From the NCBI RefSeq assembly GCF_011682065.1, contig NZ_VUYU01000001.1, positions 372,001 to 436,000 of the forward strand: a DNA stretch of 64,000 nucleotides. Reading direction: 5' to 3'. Positions 39,687-52,385 of this stretch are shown in pieces; positions within the stretch are counted from its first letter, which is position 1; each line of letters opens with the position of its first letter. A model generated the notes under the pieces. It ran no database searches, was not told the origin of the DNA, and worked only from the letters and a program-made list of their open reading frames with translations. Both the position numbers and the translations under genes were made by a program. The DNA is from Massilia rubra. GTDB lineage: Bacteria > Pseudomonadota > Gammaproteobacteria > Burkholderiales > Burkholderiaceae_D.

Positions 39687-40532
39687 TCAGCCGCGTTCGG
39701 CCGCTTCGACCGTGTTCATCAGCAGCATGGTAATCGTCATCGGCCCCACGCCGCCCGGCACCGGGGTGATGTGGGCGGCCACCTCGCGCACCGCCGCGGT
39801 ATCGACATCGCCGCACAGTTTGCCGTCATCGTCGCGGTTCATGCCCACATCGATCACGATCGCGCCGGGTTTGACCATGTCTGCGGTGAGCGTATTGCGG
39901 CGTCCCACGGCGGCCACCACCACATCGGCCTGGCGCGTGTGGTAAGCCAGGTCCGGCGTCGCACTATGGCATATGGTCACGGTGGCGTTCGCTTGCAAGA
40001 GCAACAGCGCCATTGGTTTGCCGACCGTGTTGCTGCGCCCGATGACGACGGCGTGCTTGCCGCGCAAGTCATAGCCGGTGCTTTCGATCAGTTTCATGCA
40101 GCCGTACGGGGTGCACGGGCGGAAACCCGGCAGGCCGGTCATCAGTTCGCCGGCGCTCAGGACCGAGTAGCCGTCCACGTCTTTGGTGGTCGAGATCGCT
40201 TCGATCACCTTGTTCGGGTTGATGTGCTTCGGCAGCGGCATCTGCACCAGGATGCCGTGGATGGCCGGGTCGGCGTTCAGGCTGGCGATGCGTTCGAGCA
40301 AAGCCGCTTCGCTCAGGTCGGCATCATACTTTTCCAGGATCGAATGAAAACCCACGTCCGCGCAAGCCTTGACCTTGTTGCGCACATACACGTGACTGGC
40401 CGGGTCTTCCCCCACCAGGATCACCGCCAGGCCGGGCTGCTTGCCTTTGGCGGTCAGGACACTGGCGCGCTGCTTGATTTCTGCGCGTAATTGTTGGGAG
40501 AGGAGAACACCATCGATCAGTTGAGCGGACAT
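39687..40532 (-). CDS. folD: methylenetetrahydrofolate dehydrogenase/cyclohydrolase
   Basis: 281-aa bifunctional folate enzyme interconverting methylene-, methenyl- and formyl-THF with NADP. It shows [13 protein letters not shown] (catalytic Lys region), [12 protein letters not shown], the Rossmann segment [14 protein letters not shown], and the closing [19 protein letters not shown]. It is divergent from aceE. Confidence 0.97.
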   Translation of the reverse strand: MSAQLIDGVLLSQQLRAEIKQRASVLTAKGKQPGLAVILVGEDPASHVYVRNKVKACADVGFHSILEKYDADLSEAALLERIASLNADPAIHGILVQMPLPKHINPNKVIEAISTTKDVDGYSVLSAGELMTGLPGFRPCTPYGCMKLIESTGYDLRGKHAVVIGRSNTVGKPMALLLLQANATVTICHSATPDLAYHTRQADVVVAAVGRRNTLTADMVKPGAIVIDVGMNRDDDGKLCGDVDTAAVREVAAHITPVPGGVGPMTITMLLMNTVEAAERG

Positions 40533-40711
40533 GATTTTTAGCCGGAGGAAGAGTGGGAGGAAAAGAGCGGGACAAAAGCGGGATTATAAAGCCACTGCTG
40601 CTATCGCGTGCCCCGAATCCCTGTAAGCGACGATACTCTTGCCTTGAAAGAAATATGGAGTTTACCTTCACGGAAAGCAATTTTCCACGATATGAAACGA
40701 TATATCGCAAT

Positions 40712-40740
40712 TTGAAAAAGCAGAAAACTACTGTTAGAAT
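40712..40740 (+). promoter_or_regulatory. promoter of the pyruvate dehydrogenase operon
   Basis: TTGAAA (40712-40717), 17-bp spacer, TAGAAT (40735-40740). The palindrome CGATATATCG (40698-40707) sits just upstream of the -35. The surrounding folD-aceE gap (40533-40830) is AT-rich and holds no other gene. AAAGGAG precedes the aceE ATG. Confidence 0.65.
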
Positions 40741-40830
40741 TGCTGCACTAATTTTGGGTATTGGTAAATAATCAGCAAAACGTCCGCCGCGATGTCGATC
40801 GGGTAGGGCACTAACAAAGGAGACGCATCA

Positions 40831-43527
<2,697 letters not shown>

Positions 43528-43561
43528 CTTTGCCCGGCGTTTTGTTCCCGCACGCGTAAAA

Positions 43562-43626
43562 CTTGGATTCCCGCCTTCGCGGGAATGACGGTAACTCCGT
43601 CGTTCCCGCGAAGGCGGGAACCCAAG
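43562..43626. repeat. REPIN-like inverted pair 2
   Basis: Arms 43562-43591 and 43597-43626 match at 28 of 30 positions in inverted orientation. Each has core TTCCCGC-N4-GCGGGAA flanked by CTTGG and GACGG. It lies inside the operon between aceE and aceF, where it would fold in the mRNA and may alter message stability or expression ratio. Confidence 0.85.
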
Positions 43627-43677
43627 TGCCGGGTGGACGAAACGCGCGACTAAACGAATAAGAACGGAGTAAACGCT

Positions 43678-45033
43678 ATGAGCATTGTGGAAGTCAAAGT
43701 CCCGGACATCGGCGACTTCAAGGAAGTCGAAGTCATCGAACTGATGGTCAAGCCGGGCGACACCATCAAGGTCGACCAGTCGCTGATCACGGTCGAATCC
43801 GACAAGGCCAGCATGGAGATCCCGTCCAGCCACGCCGGCGTGGTCAAGGAACTCAAAATCAAAGTCGGTGACAAGGTCGCCGAAGGCGCACTGTTGCTGA
43901 TCCTCGAAAGCGATGACGCAGCTGCCGCACCGGCAGCCGCGGCACCTGCCGCCGCAGCCGCGCCGGCGCCAGCGGAAGCCGCGCCAGCCGCCGCTGCGGC
44001 GCCAGCCGCCGCAGCTCCTGCACCAGCCGCAGCCGCAGCGCCAGCACCAGCTGCTGCGCCAGCACCCGCCGCCGCAGCCGAACCAGCCCAATCGAACGCC
44101 AAGGCCCACGCCTCGCCATCGATCCGCAAGTTCGCGCGCGAACTCGGCGTCGACCTGCTGCGCGTGCCCGGCAGCGGACCGAAGGGTCGCATCACCCAGC
44201 AGGACGTGCAGAACTTCGTCAAGGGCGTGCTCGCGAGCGCGTCGCCTGGCAACGGCGCCAAGGCCTCGGGCGGCGGTACCGGCGTCGGTCTCGACCTGCT
44301 GCCATGGCCATCGCTCGACTTCAGCAAATTCGGTCCGACCGAACTGCTGCCGCTGTCGCGCATCAAGAAAATCAGTGGCCCGAACCTGCACCGCAACTGG
44401 GTGATGATCCCGCACGTGACGCAGTTCGACGAGTCCGACGTGACCGACCTGGAGCAGTTCCGCGTCGATTCGAACGCCGCGCTGGCCAAGTCCAAGTCGA
44501 CCGTCAAGCTGACCATGCTCGCTTTCGTGATCAAGGCCAGCGTCGCCGCACTGAAAAAGTACCCGGCGTTCAACGCATCGATCGACGCCACCGGCGCCAA
44601 CCTGATTCTCAAGCAGTACTACAACATCGGCTTCGCGGCCGATACGCCGAACGGCCTGATGGTCCCGGTCATCAAGGACGCCGACAAGAAATCGATCTCG
44701 CAGATCGCCGTCGAAATGGGCGAGCTGTCGGCCCAGGCGCGCGACGGCAAGCTCAGTCCAGCCAACATGCAGGGCGCGACCTTCACCATCTCGTCGCTCG
44801 GCGGCATCGGCGGCACGGCCTTCACGCCGATCATCAACGCACCGGAAGTGGCGATCCTTGGCCTGTCCAAGTCGTCGATGAAGCCGGTGTGGGACGGCGC
44901 GGCCTTCCAGCCACGCCTGATGCTGCCGCTGTCGCTGTCGTACGATCACCGCGTGATCGACGGCGCCATGGCCGCGCGCTTCACCGCATATCTGGCCGAA
45001 GTCATGGCCGATCTGCGCAAGACCTTGTTATAA
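43678..45033 (+). CDS. aceF: dihydrolipoamide acetyltransferase (E2)
   Basis: 451 aa: one lipoyl domain (lipoyl Lys in [14 protein letters not shown]), a long Ala/Pro-rich swinging linker, a subunit-binding domain ([20 protein letters not shown]), then the catalytic core with [15 protein letters not shown] (HxxxDG). It forms the core of the pyruvate dehydrogenase complex. It has only one lipoyl domain, while the downstream E3 carries another, as commonly seen in Burkholderiales. Confidence 0.97.
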   Translation: MSIVEVKVPDIGDFKEVEVIELMVKPGDTIKVDQSLITVESDKASMEIPSSHAGVVKELKIKVGDKVAEGALLLILESDDAAAAPAAAAPAAAAAPAPAEAAPAAAAAPAAAAPAPAAAAAPAPAAAPAPAAAAEPAQSNAKAHASPSIRKFARELGVDLLRVPGSGPKGRITQQDVQNFVKGVLASASPGNGAKASGGGTGVGLDLLPWPSLDFSKFGPTELLPLSRIKKISGPNLHRNWVMIPHVTQFDESDVTDLEQFRVDSNAALAKSKSTVKLTMLAFVIKASVAALKKYPAFNASIDATGANLILKQYYNIGFAADTPNGLMVPVIKDADKKSISQIAVEMGELSAQARDGKLSPANMQGATFTISSLGGIGGTAFTPIINAPEVAILGLSKSSMKPVWDGAAFQPRLMLPLSLSYDHRVIDGAMAARFTAYLAEVMADLRKTLL

Positions 45034-45046
45034 GGACGACACAGCG

Positions 45047-46867
45047 ATGAGCACAATCGAGGTAAAAGTACCGAATATCGGCGACTTCAAGGAAGTCGAA
45101 GTCATTGAAGTGATGATCAAGGTGGGCGACACGATCAAGGTCGACCAATCCCTGATCACCGTCGAATCCGACAAGGCCAGCATGGAAATCCCGGCCAGTC
45201 ACGCCGGCGTGGTCAAGGAAATCAAAGTCAAGGTGGGCGACAAGATCGCCGAAGGCTCGATGCTGCTGGTGCTCGACGCTGCCGGCGACGCCGCTGCTGC
45301 CGCACCTGCCGCCGCCGCTCCCGCCGCCGCCGCACCGGCAGCGGCCGACCGTGCCGAATCGCAGGCGCCAGCGCATCCGACGCCGCCAGCGGCGCCGGTG
45401 GCAGCGACGCCCGCGCCAAGCATGGCCAAGTACGACGGCAAGGTCGACATCGAATGCGAGATGATGGTGCTCGGCGCAGGTCCCGGCGGCTACTCGGCGG
45501 CATTCCGTTCGGCCGACCTGGGCATGAACACGGTGCTGATCGAGCGTTACGCCTCGCTCGGCGGCGTGTGCCTGAACGTTGGCTGCATTCCATCGAAAGC
45601 GCTGCTGCACGTGGCGGCCGTGATCGATGAAACGCAAGCCATGTCCAAGCACGGCATCAGCTTCGCCAAGCCGGACATCGACATCGACCAGCTGCGCGCC
45701 TACAAGGACAAGGTCATCACCAAGATGACCACCGGCCTGTCGGGCATGGCCAAGATGCGCAAGGTCAATGTGGTGCAGGGTGTCGGCCAGTTCGTCAGCG
45801 CCAATCACATCGAAGTGACGGCCACCGACGGCAGCAAGAAGGTCGTGCAGTTCCAAAAGGCGATCATCGCCGCCGGTTCGGCCGTGGTCAACCTGCCGTT
45901 CGTGCCAAAAGATCCGCGCATCGTCGATTCGACGGGCGCGCTGGAGCTGCGCCAGATCCCGAAACGCATGCTGGTCATTGGCGGCGGCATCATCGGCCTG
46001 GAAATGGCCACCGTGTACTCGACCCTCGGTTCCCGCATCGACGTCGTCGAAATGCTCGATGGCCTGATGCAGGGCGCCGACCGCGACATGGTCAAGGTCT
46101 GGCAGAAGTTCAACGAGAAGCGCTTCGACAAGGTCATGACCAAGACCAAGACGGTCGCCGTGGAAGCGCTGGAAGAGGGCATCAAAGTGAGCTTCGAAGC
46201 GGCGGAAGCCGGCGCCACCGCGCCCGAGCCGCAGATCTACGACATGGTGCTGGTCGCCGTGGGCCGCAGCCCGAACGGCGGCAAGATCGCCGCCGACAAG
46301 GCCGGTGTGACGGTCACCGACCGCGGTTTCATCCCGGTCGACGCGCAGATGCGCACCAATGTGCCGCACATTTTCGCCATTGGCGACCTGGTCGGCCAGC
46401 CGATGCTGGCGCACAAGGCGGTGCACGAAGCGCACGTCGCGGCCGAAGCGGCGCATGGCGAGAAGGCGTTCTTCGACGTCAAGGTGATTCCATCGGTGGC
46501 GTATACCGATCCCGAAGTGGCATGGGTCGGCATTACCGAAGACGAGGCGAAAGCCAAGGGCATCAAGCTCGAAAAAGGGCACTTCCCTTGGGCTGCCAGC
46601 GGTCGCGCGGTTGCCAATGGGCGTGACGAGGGCTTCACCAAGCTGCTGTTCGACGCCGAAACGCACCGCATTGTCGGTGGCGGGATCGTGGGCACGCATG
46701 CGGGCGACATGATCGGTGAAATCGCGCTGGCGATCGAGATGGGCGCCGATGGCATCGATATCGCCAAGACGATTCACCCGCATCCGACCCTGGGCGAGTC
46801 GATCGGGATGGCGGCGGAAGTGTATGAAGGCGTGTGCACGGACTTGCCGCCGGTGCGCAAGAAGTAA
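45047..46867 (+). CDS. lpdA: dihydrolipoamide dehydrogenase with N-terminal lipoyl domain (E3)
   Basis: 606 aa, longer than the usual 470 because residues 1-85 form a lipoyl domain ([14 protein letters not shown]) and an Ala/Pro linker. The flavoenzyme follows: FAD motif [13 protein letters not shown], redox pair in [14 protein letters not shown] (about residue 173), NAD-binding [14 protein letters not shown], and catalytic His-Glu in [11 protein letters not shown]. It reoxidises the E2 lipoyl group. The lipoyl domain is near-identical at its start to that of aceF, suggesting duplication within the operon. Confidence 0.97.
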   Translation: MSTIEVKVPNIGDFKEVEVIEVMIKVGDTIKVDQSLITVESDKASMEIPASHAGVVKEIKVKVGDKIAEGSMLLVLDAAGDAAAAAPAAAAPAAAAPAAADRAESQAPAHPTPPAAPVAATPAPSMAKYDGKVDIECEMMVLGAGPGGYSAAFRSADLGMNTVLIERYASLGGVCLNVGCIPSKALLHVAAVIDETQAMSKHGISFAKPDIDIDQLRAYKDKVITKMTTGLSGMAKMRKVNVVQGVGQFVSANHIEVTATDGSKKVVQFQKAIIAAGSAVVNLPFVPKDPRIVDSTGALELRQIPKRMLVIGGGIIGLEMATVYSTLGSRIDVVEMLDGLMQGADRDMVKVWQKFNEKRFDKVMTKTKTVAVEALEEGIKVSFEAAEAGATAPEPQIYDMVLVAVGRSPNGGKIAADKAGVTVTDRGFIPVDAQMRTNVPHIFAIGDLVGQPMLAHKAVHEAHVAAEAAHGEKAFFDVKVIPSVAYTDPEVAWVGITEDEAKAKGIKLEKGHFPWAASGRAVANGRDEGFTKLLFDAETHRIVGGGIVGTHAGDMIGEIALAIEMGADGIDIAKTIHPHPTLGESIGMAAEVYEGVCTDLPPVRKK

Positions 46868-46879
46868 GAGCAGGAATAC

Positions 46880-46921
46880 AAAAAGCCCCGTTCACGTGTA
46901 TGCGTCAACGGGGCTTTTTTT
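46880..46921 (+). terminator. rho-independent terminator of the aceEF-lpd operon
   Basis: Stem AAAAAGCCCCGTT (from 46880) with AACGGGGCTTTTT, loop about 14 nt, ending in a T-run. Confidence 0.9.
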
Positions 46922-46952
46922 CGGCGGTTGCGATGGCCAAGTATCTCAATAG

Positions 46953-47061
46953 CGTCGTTCCCGCGCAGGCGGGAACCCAAGGTCAAGTAGCCGCTGCGGC
47001 AGTTTGAACTTGGGTTCCCGCCTTCGCGGGAAGTCGGTTCCGGCAATGCCGGGAACGACGG
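46953..47061. repeat. REPIN-like inverted pair 3
   Basis: Left arm 46953-46981 has CGTCGTTCCCGCGCAGGCGG. The right arm from 47009 is the inverse (CTTGGGTTCCCGCCTTCGCG) and is extended by a second short palindrome, TTCCGGCAATGCCGGGAA, before the outer CGACGG. It is the same family as the pairs at 33649 and 43562. Confidence 0.8.
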
Positions 47062-47088
47062 TTTCACGGTTTTGGATAGTCTGTAAAT

Positions 47089-47274
47089 TCAGTGAAAACT
47101 CACCCACCGCGCAGGAATCTCGATATTCCCCGACCTCGCCGCAGCCGCATACGCGTGCATCTCCGCGACCACCGCTTCGAGTTGTTCCATGTTCGGGTTC
47201 TCTAAAAATCCCTTCATCCGTTCATTCAGTGACGCTTGCTGGTCATGCCATTCGTAGCGAGCAGACTTGCTCAT
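47089..47274 (-). CDS. short conserved-looking hypothetical protein
   Basis: 61 aa, hydrophilic and helical (NERMKGFLENPNMEQLEAVV), with no signal or membrane segment. AAGGAGG is well placed before the ATG at 47274, which supports real translation. Family not recognised. Confidence 0.65.
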   Translation of the reverse strand: MSKSARYEWHDQQASLNERMKGFLENPNMEQLEAVVAEMHAYAAAARSGNIEIPARWVSFH

Positions 47275-47369
47275 ACATCCTCCTTGAAAGACGTGAACTG
47301 TGCCAGAAAAAACGCACCACTTCGGTGCGATGACGCACATTCTTCCAGGCACGCGGCCGCCGACGAGGG

Positions 47370-48041
47370 TCAGGGCGCCCGCAGCACGCTGCGGTAAAAC
47401 AGGTCGAGCCGCTGTTCCAGCGCCGTCACCACATCTTCCCGCGCCTGCGCAACCGGCTGGAACAAGAAGCGTCCGAAGTATTCGCCCTGCACGCAATTGA
47501 GCAAAAACGTGGGAATCAATTCCAGCGCCAGATCCTCGCGCAACTGCGCCCGCACGTCGGCACGCGCAAAATACCGCAGCAGCATCTCGCGCGTCTGGCG
47601 CGGCCCGGCTTCGTAGAACGAGGTCGATAATTCCGGGTTCGACGCCGCTTCGGCAACCACCATGCGCTGCATGCTCAAGGCCTCGGGCGCGCTGATCATG
47701 TCGAAGAACTGCAGGCTGAATTCGGAAATGGCCTGCTTGAGCGGGCGCATATCGCTTTCCACCGCGCTGGCCGTGAAGAAGCGGCTGCGGTTGGCCAGCA
47801 GCACCGCCTGGAACAAGCCCGCCTTGCCGCCGAACTTGACGTAGATCGTGCGCACCGCCACGTGGGCTTCACGGGCGATGGTTTCCAGGCTGACCTTGCT
47901 GTAGCCGTGCTTGAGCATCAGTTCGCCAGCGGTCTGGATCAGGTTGTTGTGGCGCGCTTCGAGCTCGCAGGCGCGCGGCCGGCCCGCCGACTTGGTAGCT
48001 GGGGCGGCCGGTACTGGTGGGGCAGGGAAGGCTGTCGTCAT
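47370..48041 (-). CDS. TetR/AcrR-family repressor of the efflux operon
   Basis: 223 aa. HTH at about residues 35-80 (LMLKHGYSKVSLETIAREAH, VAVRTIYVKFGGKAGLF) and a C-terminal ligand domain of the AcrR type. It is divergent from emrA, with an inverted-repeat operator between the two promoters, so it probably represses both and is released by effluxed compounds. Confidence 0.9.
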   Translation of the reverse strand: MTTAFPAPPVPAAPATKSAGRPRACELEARHNNLIQTAGELMLKHGYSKVSLETIAREAHVAVRTIYVKFGGKAGLFQAVLLANRSRFFTASAVESDMRPLKQAISEFSLQFFDMISAPEALSMQRMVVAEAASNPELSTSFYEAGPRQTREMLLRYFARADVRAQLREDLALELIPTFLLNCVQGEYFGRFLFQPVAQAREDVVTALEQRLDLFYRSVLRAP

Positions 48042-48047
48042 GCCATC

Positions 48048-48076
48048 ACTCTAATTCAATCTAAAATGAAATGCAA
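48048..48076 (-). promoter_or_regulatory. promoter of the tetR-type gene
   Basis: On the minus strand: TTGCAT, 17-bp spacer, TAGAGT. Its -35 lies inside the inverted repeat, allowing autorepression. A short leader implies a near-leaderless start at 48041. Confidence 0.5.
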
Positions 48077-48087
48077 CCGTTTCATTT
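48064..48087. promoter_or_regulatory. TetR-type operator
   Basis: Inverted repeat AAATGAAA-N8-TTTCATTT between the divergent promoters. Related half-sites GTGAAATG (near 48097) and CATTTCAT (near 48128) follow towards emrA. Confidence 0.65.
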
Positions 48088-48088
48088 C

Positions 48089-48117
48089 TTGACTTGGTGA
48101 AATGCTTAGGGAATAAT
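48089..48117 (+). promoter_or_regulatory. promoter of the emrAB-nodT operon
   Basis: TTGACT (48089-48094), 17-bp spacer, AATAAT (48112-48117), directly beside the inverted-repeat operator. Confidence 0.6.
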
Positions 48118-48150
48118 GCCCCTACCCCATTTCATTATCGGAGCAGTACC

Positions 48151-49311
48151 ATGTCGCAAGCACAAGCCAAGGCCGAGCCAAAAGAACTCGCCGCCGTTCC
48201 AACCGTCGCCGCCCCCGCCGCGACCCCGCCCAACTGGCGCGTGCGCGGCGTATTGGCCCTGATCGCCGTGGTGGCGATCGGCACCGGTGGCCGCATGTGG
48301 TACCGCAGCTCCCATTTCGTCGAGACCGAGAATGCCTTCGTGTCCGGCCACGTGCACCCGGTATCGGCCCGCATTGCCGGCGTGGTGACCAAGGTGCTGG
48401 TGGAAGATAACCAGACCGTCAAGGCCGGCGATGTGATCGCCGAACTCGATCCGGCCGACCAGCGCGTCAAGGTCGAACAGATCCAGGCGCAGATCGCCAG
48501 CGCGCAGCAGCAGGTGCTGCAGGCCGACGCCCAGGTAGAACAGGTGCGCGCGCAGGCCGCTGCCGCCTCGGCCCAGGTGGTGCAATCGGAAGCGCTGCTG
48601 CTGCGCGCCAAGCAGGACGCCGAGCGTTTCGGCCAGTTGTATACCTCGCAGATGAAGGCCGTGTCGAAAGCCGAACTCGATGCCGCCAACGCCGGCCGCG
48701 CCGGTGCCGTGGCCGACGTCTCCGCCCGGCGCGGCACCGTGGTCGCGGCCCAGGCCCAGATCACCGCCGCCGGCGCCGCGCGCGATGTCGTCAAGGCCCA
48801 GATCAAGGTCCTGCAAACCCAGTTGAAAGACGCCCAGCAGCAGTTGGCCTACAACCGCATCCTGGCGCCGGTCGAAGGGCGCCTTGGCCGCCGCAGCGTG
48901 GAAGTGGGCGCGCGCGTCCAGCCGGGCCAGCAGCTTGCCGCCATCGTGCAGGACGATGTCTGGATCACCGCCAATTTCAAGGAAACCCAGTTGGCCGACC
49001 TGCATCCGGGCCAGGCCGTGCACGTGGTGATCGACGCCATGCCGAAGCATCCGCTGGTCGGGCGCATCGACAGCTTCTCGCCGGCCTCGGGCAACCAGTT
49101 CGCCCTGCTGCCGGCCGATAACGCCACCGGTAACTTCACCAAGATCGTCCAGCGTGTGCCGGTCAAGATCGTCTTGCGCGCCGAAGACGTCAAGGCCCTG
49201 CAAGGCCGCCTGGTGCCGGGCATGTCGGCACTGGCCGAAATCGACATCGGCCAGGCCGCTCCCGCCACCAAGACCGCGACCGCCCCGGTTGCCGCCCCCG
49301 CAGCCCACTAA
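48151..49311 (+). CDS. emrA: EmrA/HlyD-family efflux adaptor
   Basis: 386-aa periplasmic membrane-fusion protein: one N-terminal transmembrane helix (about residues 33-52), a lipoyl half-motif (VSGHVHPVSARIAGVVTKVL), a long coiled-coil hairpin rich in Gln/Ala (about 115-230), then the second lipoyl half and beta-barrel (NRILAPVEGRLGRRSVEVGA). It links the MFS pump to the outer-membrane channel. The start at 48151 has GGAG upstream. It lies 9 bp before the pump gene. Confidence 0.92.
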   Translation: MSQAQAKAEPKELAAVPTVAAPAATPPNWRVRGVLALIAVVAIGTGGRMWYRSSHFVETENAFVSGHVHPVSARIAGVVTKVLVEDNQTVKAGDVIAELDPADQRVKVEQIQAQIASAQQQVLQADAQVEQVRAQAAAASAQVVQSEALLLRAKQDAERFGQLYTSQMKAVSKAELDAANAGRAGAVADVSARRGTVVAAQAQITAAGAARDVVKAQIKVLQTQLKDAQQQLAYNRILAPVEGRLGRRSVEVGARVQPGQQLAAIVQDDVWITANFKETQLADLHPGQAVHVVIDAMPKHPLVGRIDSFSPASGNQFALLPADNATGNFTKIVQRVPVKIVLRAEDVKALQGRLVPGMSALAEIDIGQAAPATKTATAPVAAPAAH

Positions 49312-49320
49312 GCACATTTC

Positions 49321-50928
49321 ATGAGCAGCCCGACCAACACCATGACCGCCGGCAGAATGGCGGCAGCGCCGCCGATCGCCGAAAAGGTCGACCTGCGCAC
49401 CTGGATCGCCGTCGCCGCCGGCATGCTGGGCGCGTTCATGGCGATCCTGGATATCCAGATCACCAACTCCTCGCTCAAAGACATTTTGGGCACCCTGTCG
49501 GCCACGCAGGAAGAAGGCTCGTGGATTTCCACCGCCTACCTGTGCGCCGAAATCGTGGTCATCCCGATGACCGCGCTGCTCGCGCGCGTGTTCGGCATGC
49601 GCATGTACATGATGGGCACCACCGCGCTGTTCCTGGTGTTCTCGACCCTGTGCGGCTCCGCCTGGAACCTGGAAAGCATGATCGTGTTCCGCGCGCTGCA
49701 AGGGTTCACCGGCGGCGCCTTGATTCCCATGGCGATGACCCTGGTCATGGCCAAGCTGCCGGCCTCGCGCCGTTCGGTCGGCATGGCCATTTTCGGCTTG
49801 ACCGCGACCCTGGCCCCAGCCATGGGGCCGACCCTGGGCGGCTACCTGTCCGAAATCTACGGCTGGCCGTCGATTTTCTACATTAACTGGGTGCCAGGCC
49901 TGTTGCTGATCGGCGGCATCTGGTGGGGCCTGGACCGTGGTCCGAGCAACCTGCGCCTGCTGCTCAAGGCCGACTGGCTCGGCATCTTCCTGATGGCCAT
50001 GGGCCTCGGTTGCCTGACCATCTTCCTGGAAGAAGGCAATTCGAAGGAGTGGTTCGAATCGAACTTCATCATGGCCTTTGCCAGCCTGTCGCTCATTGGC
50101 CTGGTGGGCTGGGTCGTTACCAGCCTCACGCGCCCCGATCCGTTCGTGAACCTGCGCCTGTACGGGCAGCGCAACTTCGTCGTGGCCACGATTTTGTCGG
50201 CGGTGATCGGCATGGGCCTGTACGGCTCGTCCTTCCTGCTGCCGCTGTACCTGGGCCAGATCGCCGGCTACACGCCGATGCAGATCGGTGAAGTCATCAT
50301 GTGGGCCGGCCTGCCGCAATTGTTCATCATGCCGTTCGCCGCCGCGCTCTCGTCCAAGGTCGACAACCGCATCCTGTGCTCGATCGGCCTGACCCTGTTT
50401 GGAATTTCGTGCCTGATGAATTCGCACATGGATGCGAGCACCGGGTACGACCAGCTGTTCTGGTCTCAGGTCGTGCGCGCCCTGGGCCAGCCTTTCATCA
50501 TGCTGACCTTGTCGAGCTTCGCGATGCATAAAATCGCACCGGCCGACACCTCGTCCGCATCGAGCCTGTTCAACATGACGCGTAACCTGGGCGGCTCGAT
50601 CGGCATCGCCATGCTGGCCACCAGCTTGACCAACCGCGAGCACTTTCACTCGGCGATCATCGGCCAGTCGGTCACCGCCATGTCGGCCCCGGTCCAGGAA
50701 CGCCTGGACCAGCTGACCGCCGCCTTTGTGGCCAACGGCATCGACCCGGCCACCGCCGCCAACCAGGCGCTGGCCGTGATCGGCGGCGTGGTGCGGCGCG
50801 AAGCCTATGTCATGGCCTACAACGATGGCTTTGTCATCATGGCCGTATTCCTGTTCGCTTGCGTCGGCGCGCTGCTGTTCGCCGACAACGTCAAAGCCCC
50901 GTCCGGTCCCGGCGCGGGCGCTCATTAA
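49321..50928 (+). CDS. emrB: EmrB/QacA-family (DHA2) multidrug MFS pump
   Basis: 535-aa inner-membrane drug:proton antiporter with about 14 transmembrane segments. Seen: motif D1-type LDIQITNSSLKDILGTLSAT, GSWISTAYLCAEI in TM2, and the antiporter motif-C region near TM5 (GLTATLAPAMGPTLGGYLSE). It works with EmrA and the outer-membrane protein as a tripartite exporter. Confidence 0.93.
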   Translation: MSSPTNTMTAGRMAAAPPIAEKVDLRTWIAVAAGMLGAFMAILDIQITNSSLKDILGTLSATQEEGSWISTAYLCAEIVVIPMTALLARVFGMRMYMMGTTALFLVFSTLCGSAWNLESMIVFRALQGFTGGALIPMAMTLVMAKLPASRRSVGMAIFGLTATLAPAMGPTLGGYLSEIYGWPSIFYINWVPGLLLIGGIWWGLDRGPSNLRLLLKADWLGIFLMAMGLGCLTIFLEEGNSKEWFESNFIMAFASLSLIGLVGWVVTSLTRPDPFVNLRLYGQRNFVVATILSAVIGMGLYGSSFLLPLYLGQIAGYTPMQIGEVIMWAGLPQLFIMPFAAALSSKVDNRILCSIGLTLFGISCLMNSHMDASTGYDQLFWSQVVRALGQPFIMLTLSSFAMHKIAPADTSSASSLFNMTRNLGGSIGIAMLATSLTNREHFHSAIIGQSVTAMSAPVQERLDQLTAAFVANGIDPATAANQALAVIGGVVRREAYVMAYNDGFVIMAVFLFACVGALLFADNVKAPSGPGAGAH

Positions 50929-50945
50929 AAGTAGGGAGAATCATC

Positions 50946-52385
50946 TTGAAGCCACTGATCCTGTGCGCGCTGCTGGCGCTGTCCGGCTGCGCCACCATCG
51001 GCGCCGATTTCGTCGAACCTGTCGCCCTTGCCAACCCGGCCTGGCGCCACGCCGGCGCCGACAACCAGGCTGGCGCGCGCCTGCCGGCAAGCTGGTGGAG
51101 CGTGTTCGGCGACGCCACCCTGAACGACCTTGAGCAGCGCGCCGTGCGTGACAACCCTGGCGTCAAAGCGAGCGCGCAACGCCTGCTGCAGGCGCAGGCC
51201 CAGATGGGCAACCTGCGCGCGGCGCTCTCGCCGAGCGTGAACGTCAGCACCTCGGTTGCTAATTCCCGCAGTTCGGCCGAGACTTCGCAGGGCCTGGCCC
51301 TGGGGCACCGTTCGATCGAAGGGAATAACTACTTCGTCGGCGGCTCGCTCTCGTATGAGCTGGACCTGTGGGGCCGCGTCAAGCGCGTGGTCGAAGCGGC
51401 CGACGCCCAGGCGCTGGCGGCGCAGGACGACCGTGACGGCGTGATTTTGCTGCTCTCGGCGCAGGTGGCCAGCACCTACTGGCAGTTGCGCGGCATGGAT
51501 GCCGAACTGGCGATCCTGAAAAATGCGCTGGCCACCCGCGGCGAATCGCAGCAACTGGTCGAAGCGCGCTTTGGCGCCGGCCTGACCAACGAACTCGATG
51601 TCTCGCGCGCCCGCATCGAGCGTGGCAACGCCGAGGCGGACTTGCACGAAGTGCAGCGCCAGCGCAACCTGCTCGAACACAGCCTGGCCACCCTGGTTGG
51701 CGTGTCGCCGTCGTCGCCGCTGATCGCCGCCATGGACAAGACGGAGCTGCCGGCGCCACCAAGCATTCCGGTCGGCCTTCCGGCCACCCTGCTGGCGCAG
51801 CGGCCCGACCTGGCCTCGAGCGTGGCCGGCCTGCGCGCGGCCAATGCGCAGGTGGCGGTATCGGAAGGCGCGTTTTATCCGTCGCTGACCCTGACCGGCA
51901 ATTTTGGTTTCGCTTCCGAGAGCCTGCGCAACCTGGCCGACAGCGGTGCGCGCCAGTTCTCGGTGGGGCCGCTGGCCTTGTCGCTGCCGATCTTCGATGG
52001 CGGCCGCAACAAAGCCAACCTGGCCATGTCGCAGGCGCGTTACGCCGAAGCGCGCGCCAATCATGAAACCAAGCTGTTGACGGCCCTGCGCGAAGTGGAA
52101 GATGCCTTGTCGGACGTGCAGCAGCGCCAGCGCCAGGGTGAAGTGCAGGCCCAGTCGCAGCAGGCCGCGGCGCGCGCCTACCTGGTGGCGCAGGCACGCT
52201 ACGAGCGTGGCCTGTCGACCTATCTGGACGTGACCGACGCCCAGCGCAGTTCCCTGACGGCCGACCGCGCCGCCGCCCAGATCCGCACCCAGCGCCTGCT
52301 GGCCAGCGTGGCCGTGGCGCGTTCGCTTGGCGGCGGTTGGACCCAGCCAGCGGCCGAAGCGACCATCGCCCAGGCGGCGCGCTAA
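50946..52385 (+). CDS. NodT-family outer-membrane efflux lipoprotein
   Basis: 479 aa from a TTG start at 50946 (GGGAG about 8 bp upstream). This start places a lipoprotein signal directly at the N-terminus, with lipobox LSGC (Cys15). Longer upstream in-frame sequence lies in emrB and has no signal. Two TolC-type repeats are visible (SYELDLWGRVKRVVEAADAQ; LSLPIFDGGRNKANL). It forms the outer channel of the EmrAB system. A MITE-like element starts at the base after its TAA stop. Confidence 0.92.
   Translation: MKPLILCALLALSGCATIGADFVEPVALANPAWRHAGADNQAGARLPASWWSVFGDATLNDLEQRAVRDNPGVKASAQRLLQAQAQMGNLRAALSPSVNVSTSVANSRSSAETSQGLALGHRSIEGNNYFVGGSLSYELDLWGRVKRVVEAADAQALAAQDDRDGVILLLSAQVASTYWQLRGMDAELAILKNALATRGESQQLVEARFGAGLTNELDVSRARIERGNAEADLHEVQRQRNLLEHSLATLVGVSPSSPLIAAMDKTELPAPPSIPVGLPATLLAQRPDLASSVAGLRAANAQVAVSEGAFYPSLTLTGNFGFASESLRNLADSGARQFSVGPLALSLPIFDGGRNKANLAMSQARYAEARANHETKLLTALREVEDALSDVQQRQRQGEVQAQSQQAAARAYLVAQARYERGLSTYLDVTDAQRSSLTADRAAAQIRTQRLLASVAVARSLGGGWTQPAAEATIAQAAR

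Noticed and set aside
40553-40771. Small open frame in the folD-aceE gap
   Set aside because: It covers the aceE promoter, has no ribosome-binding site and no recognisable product.
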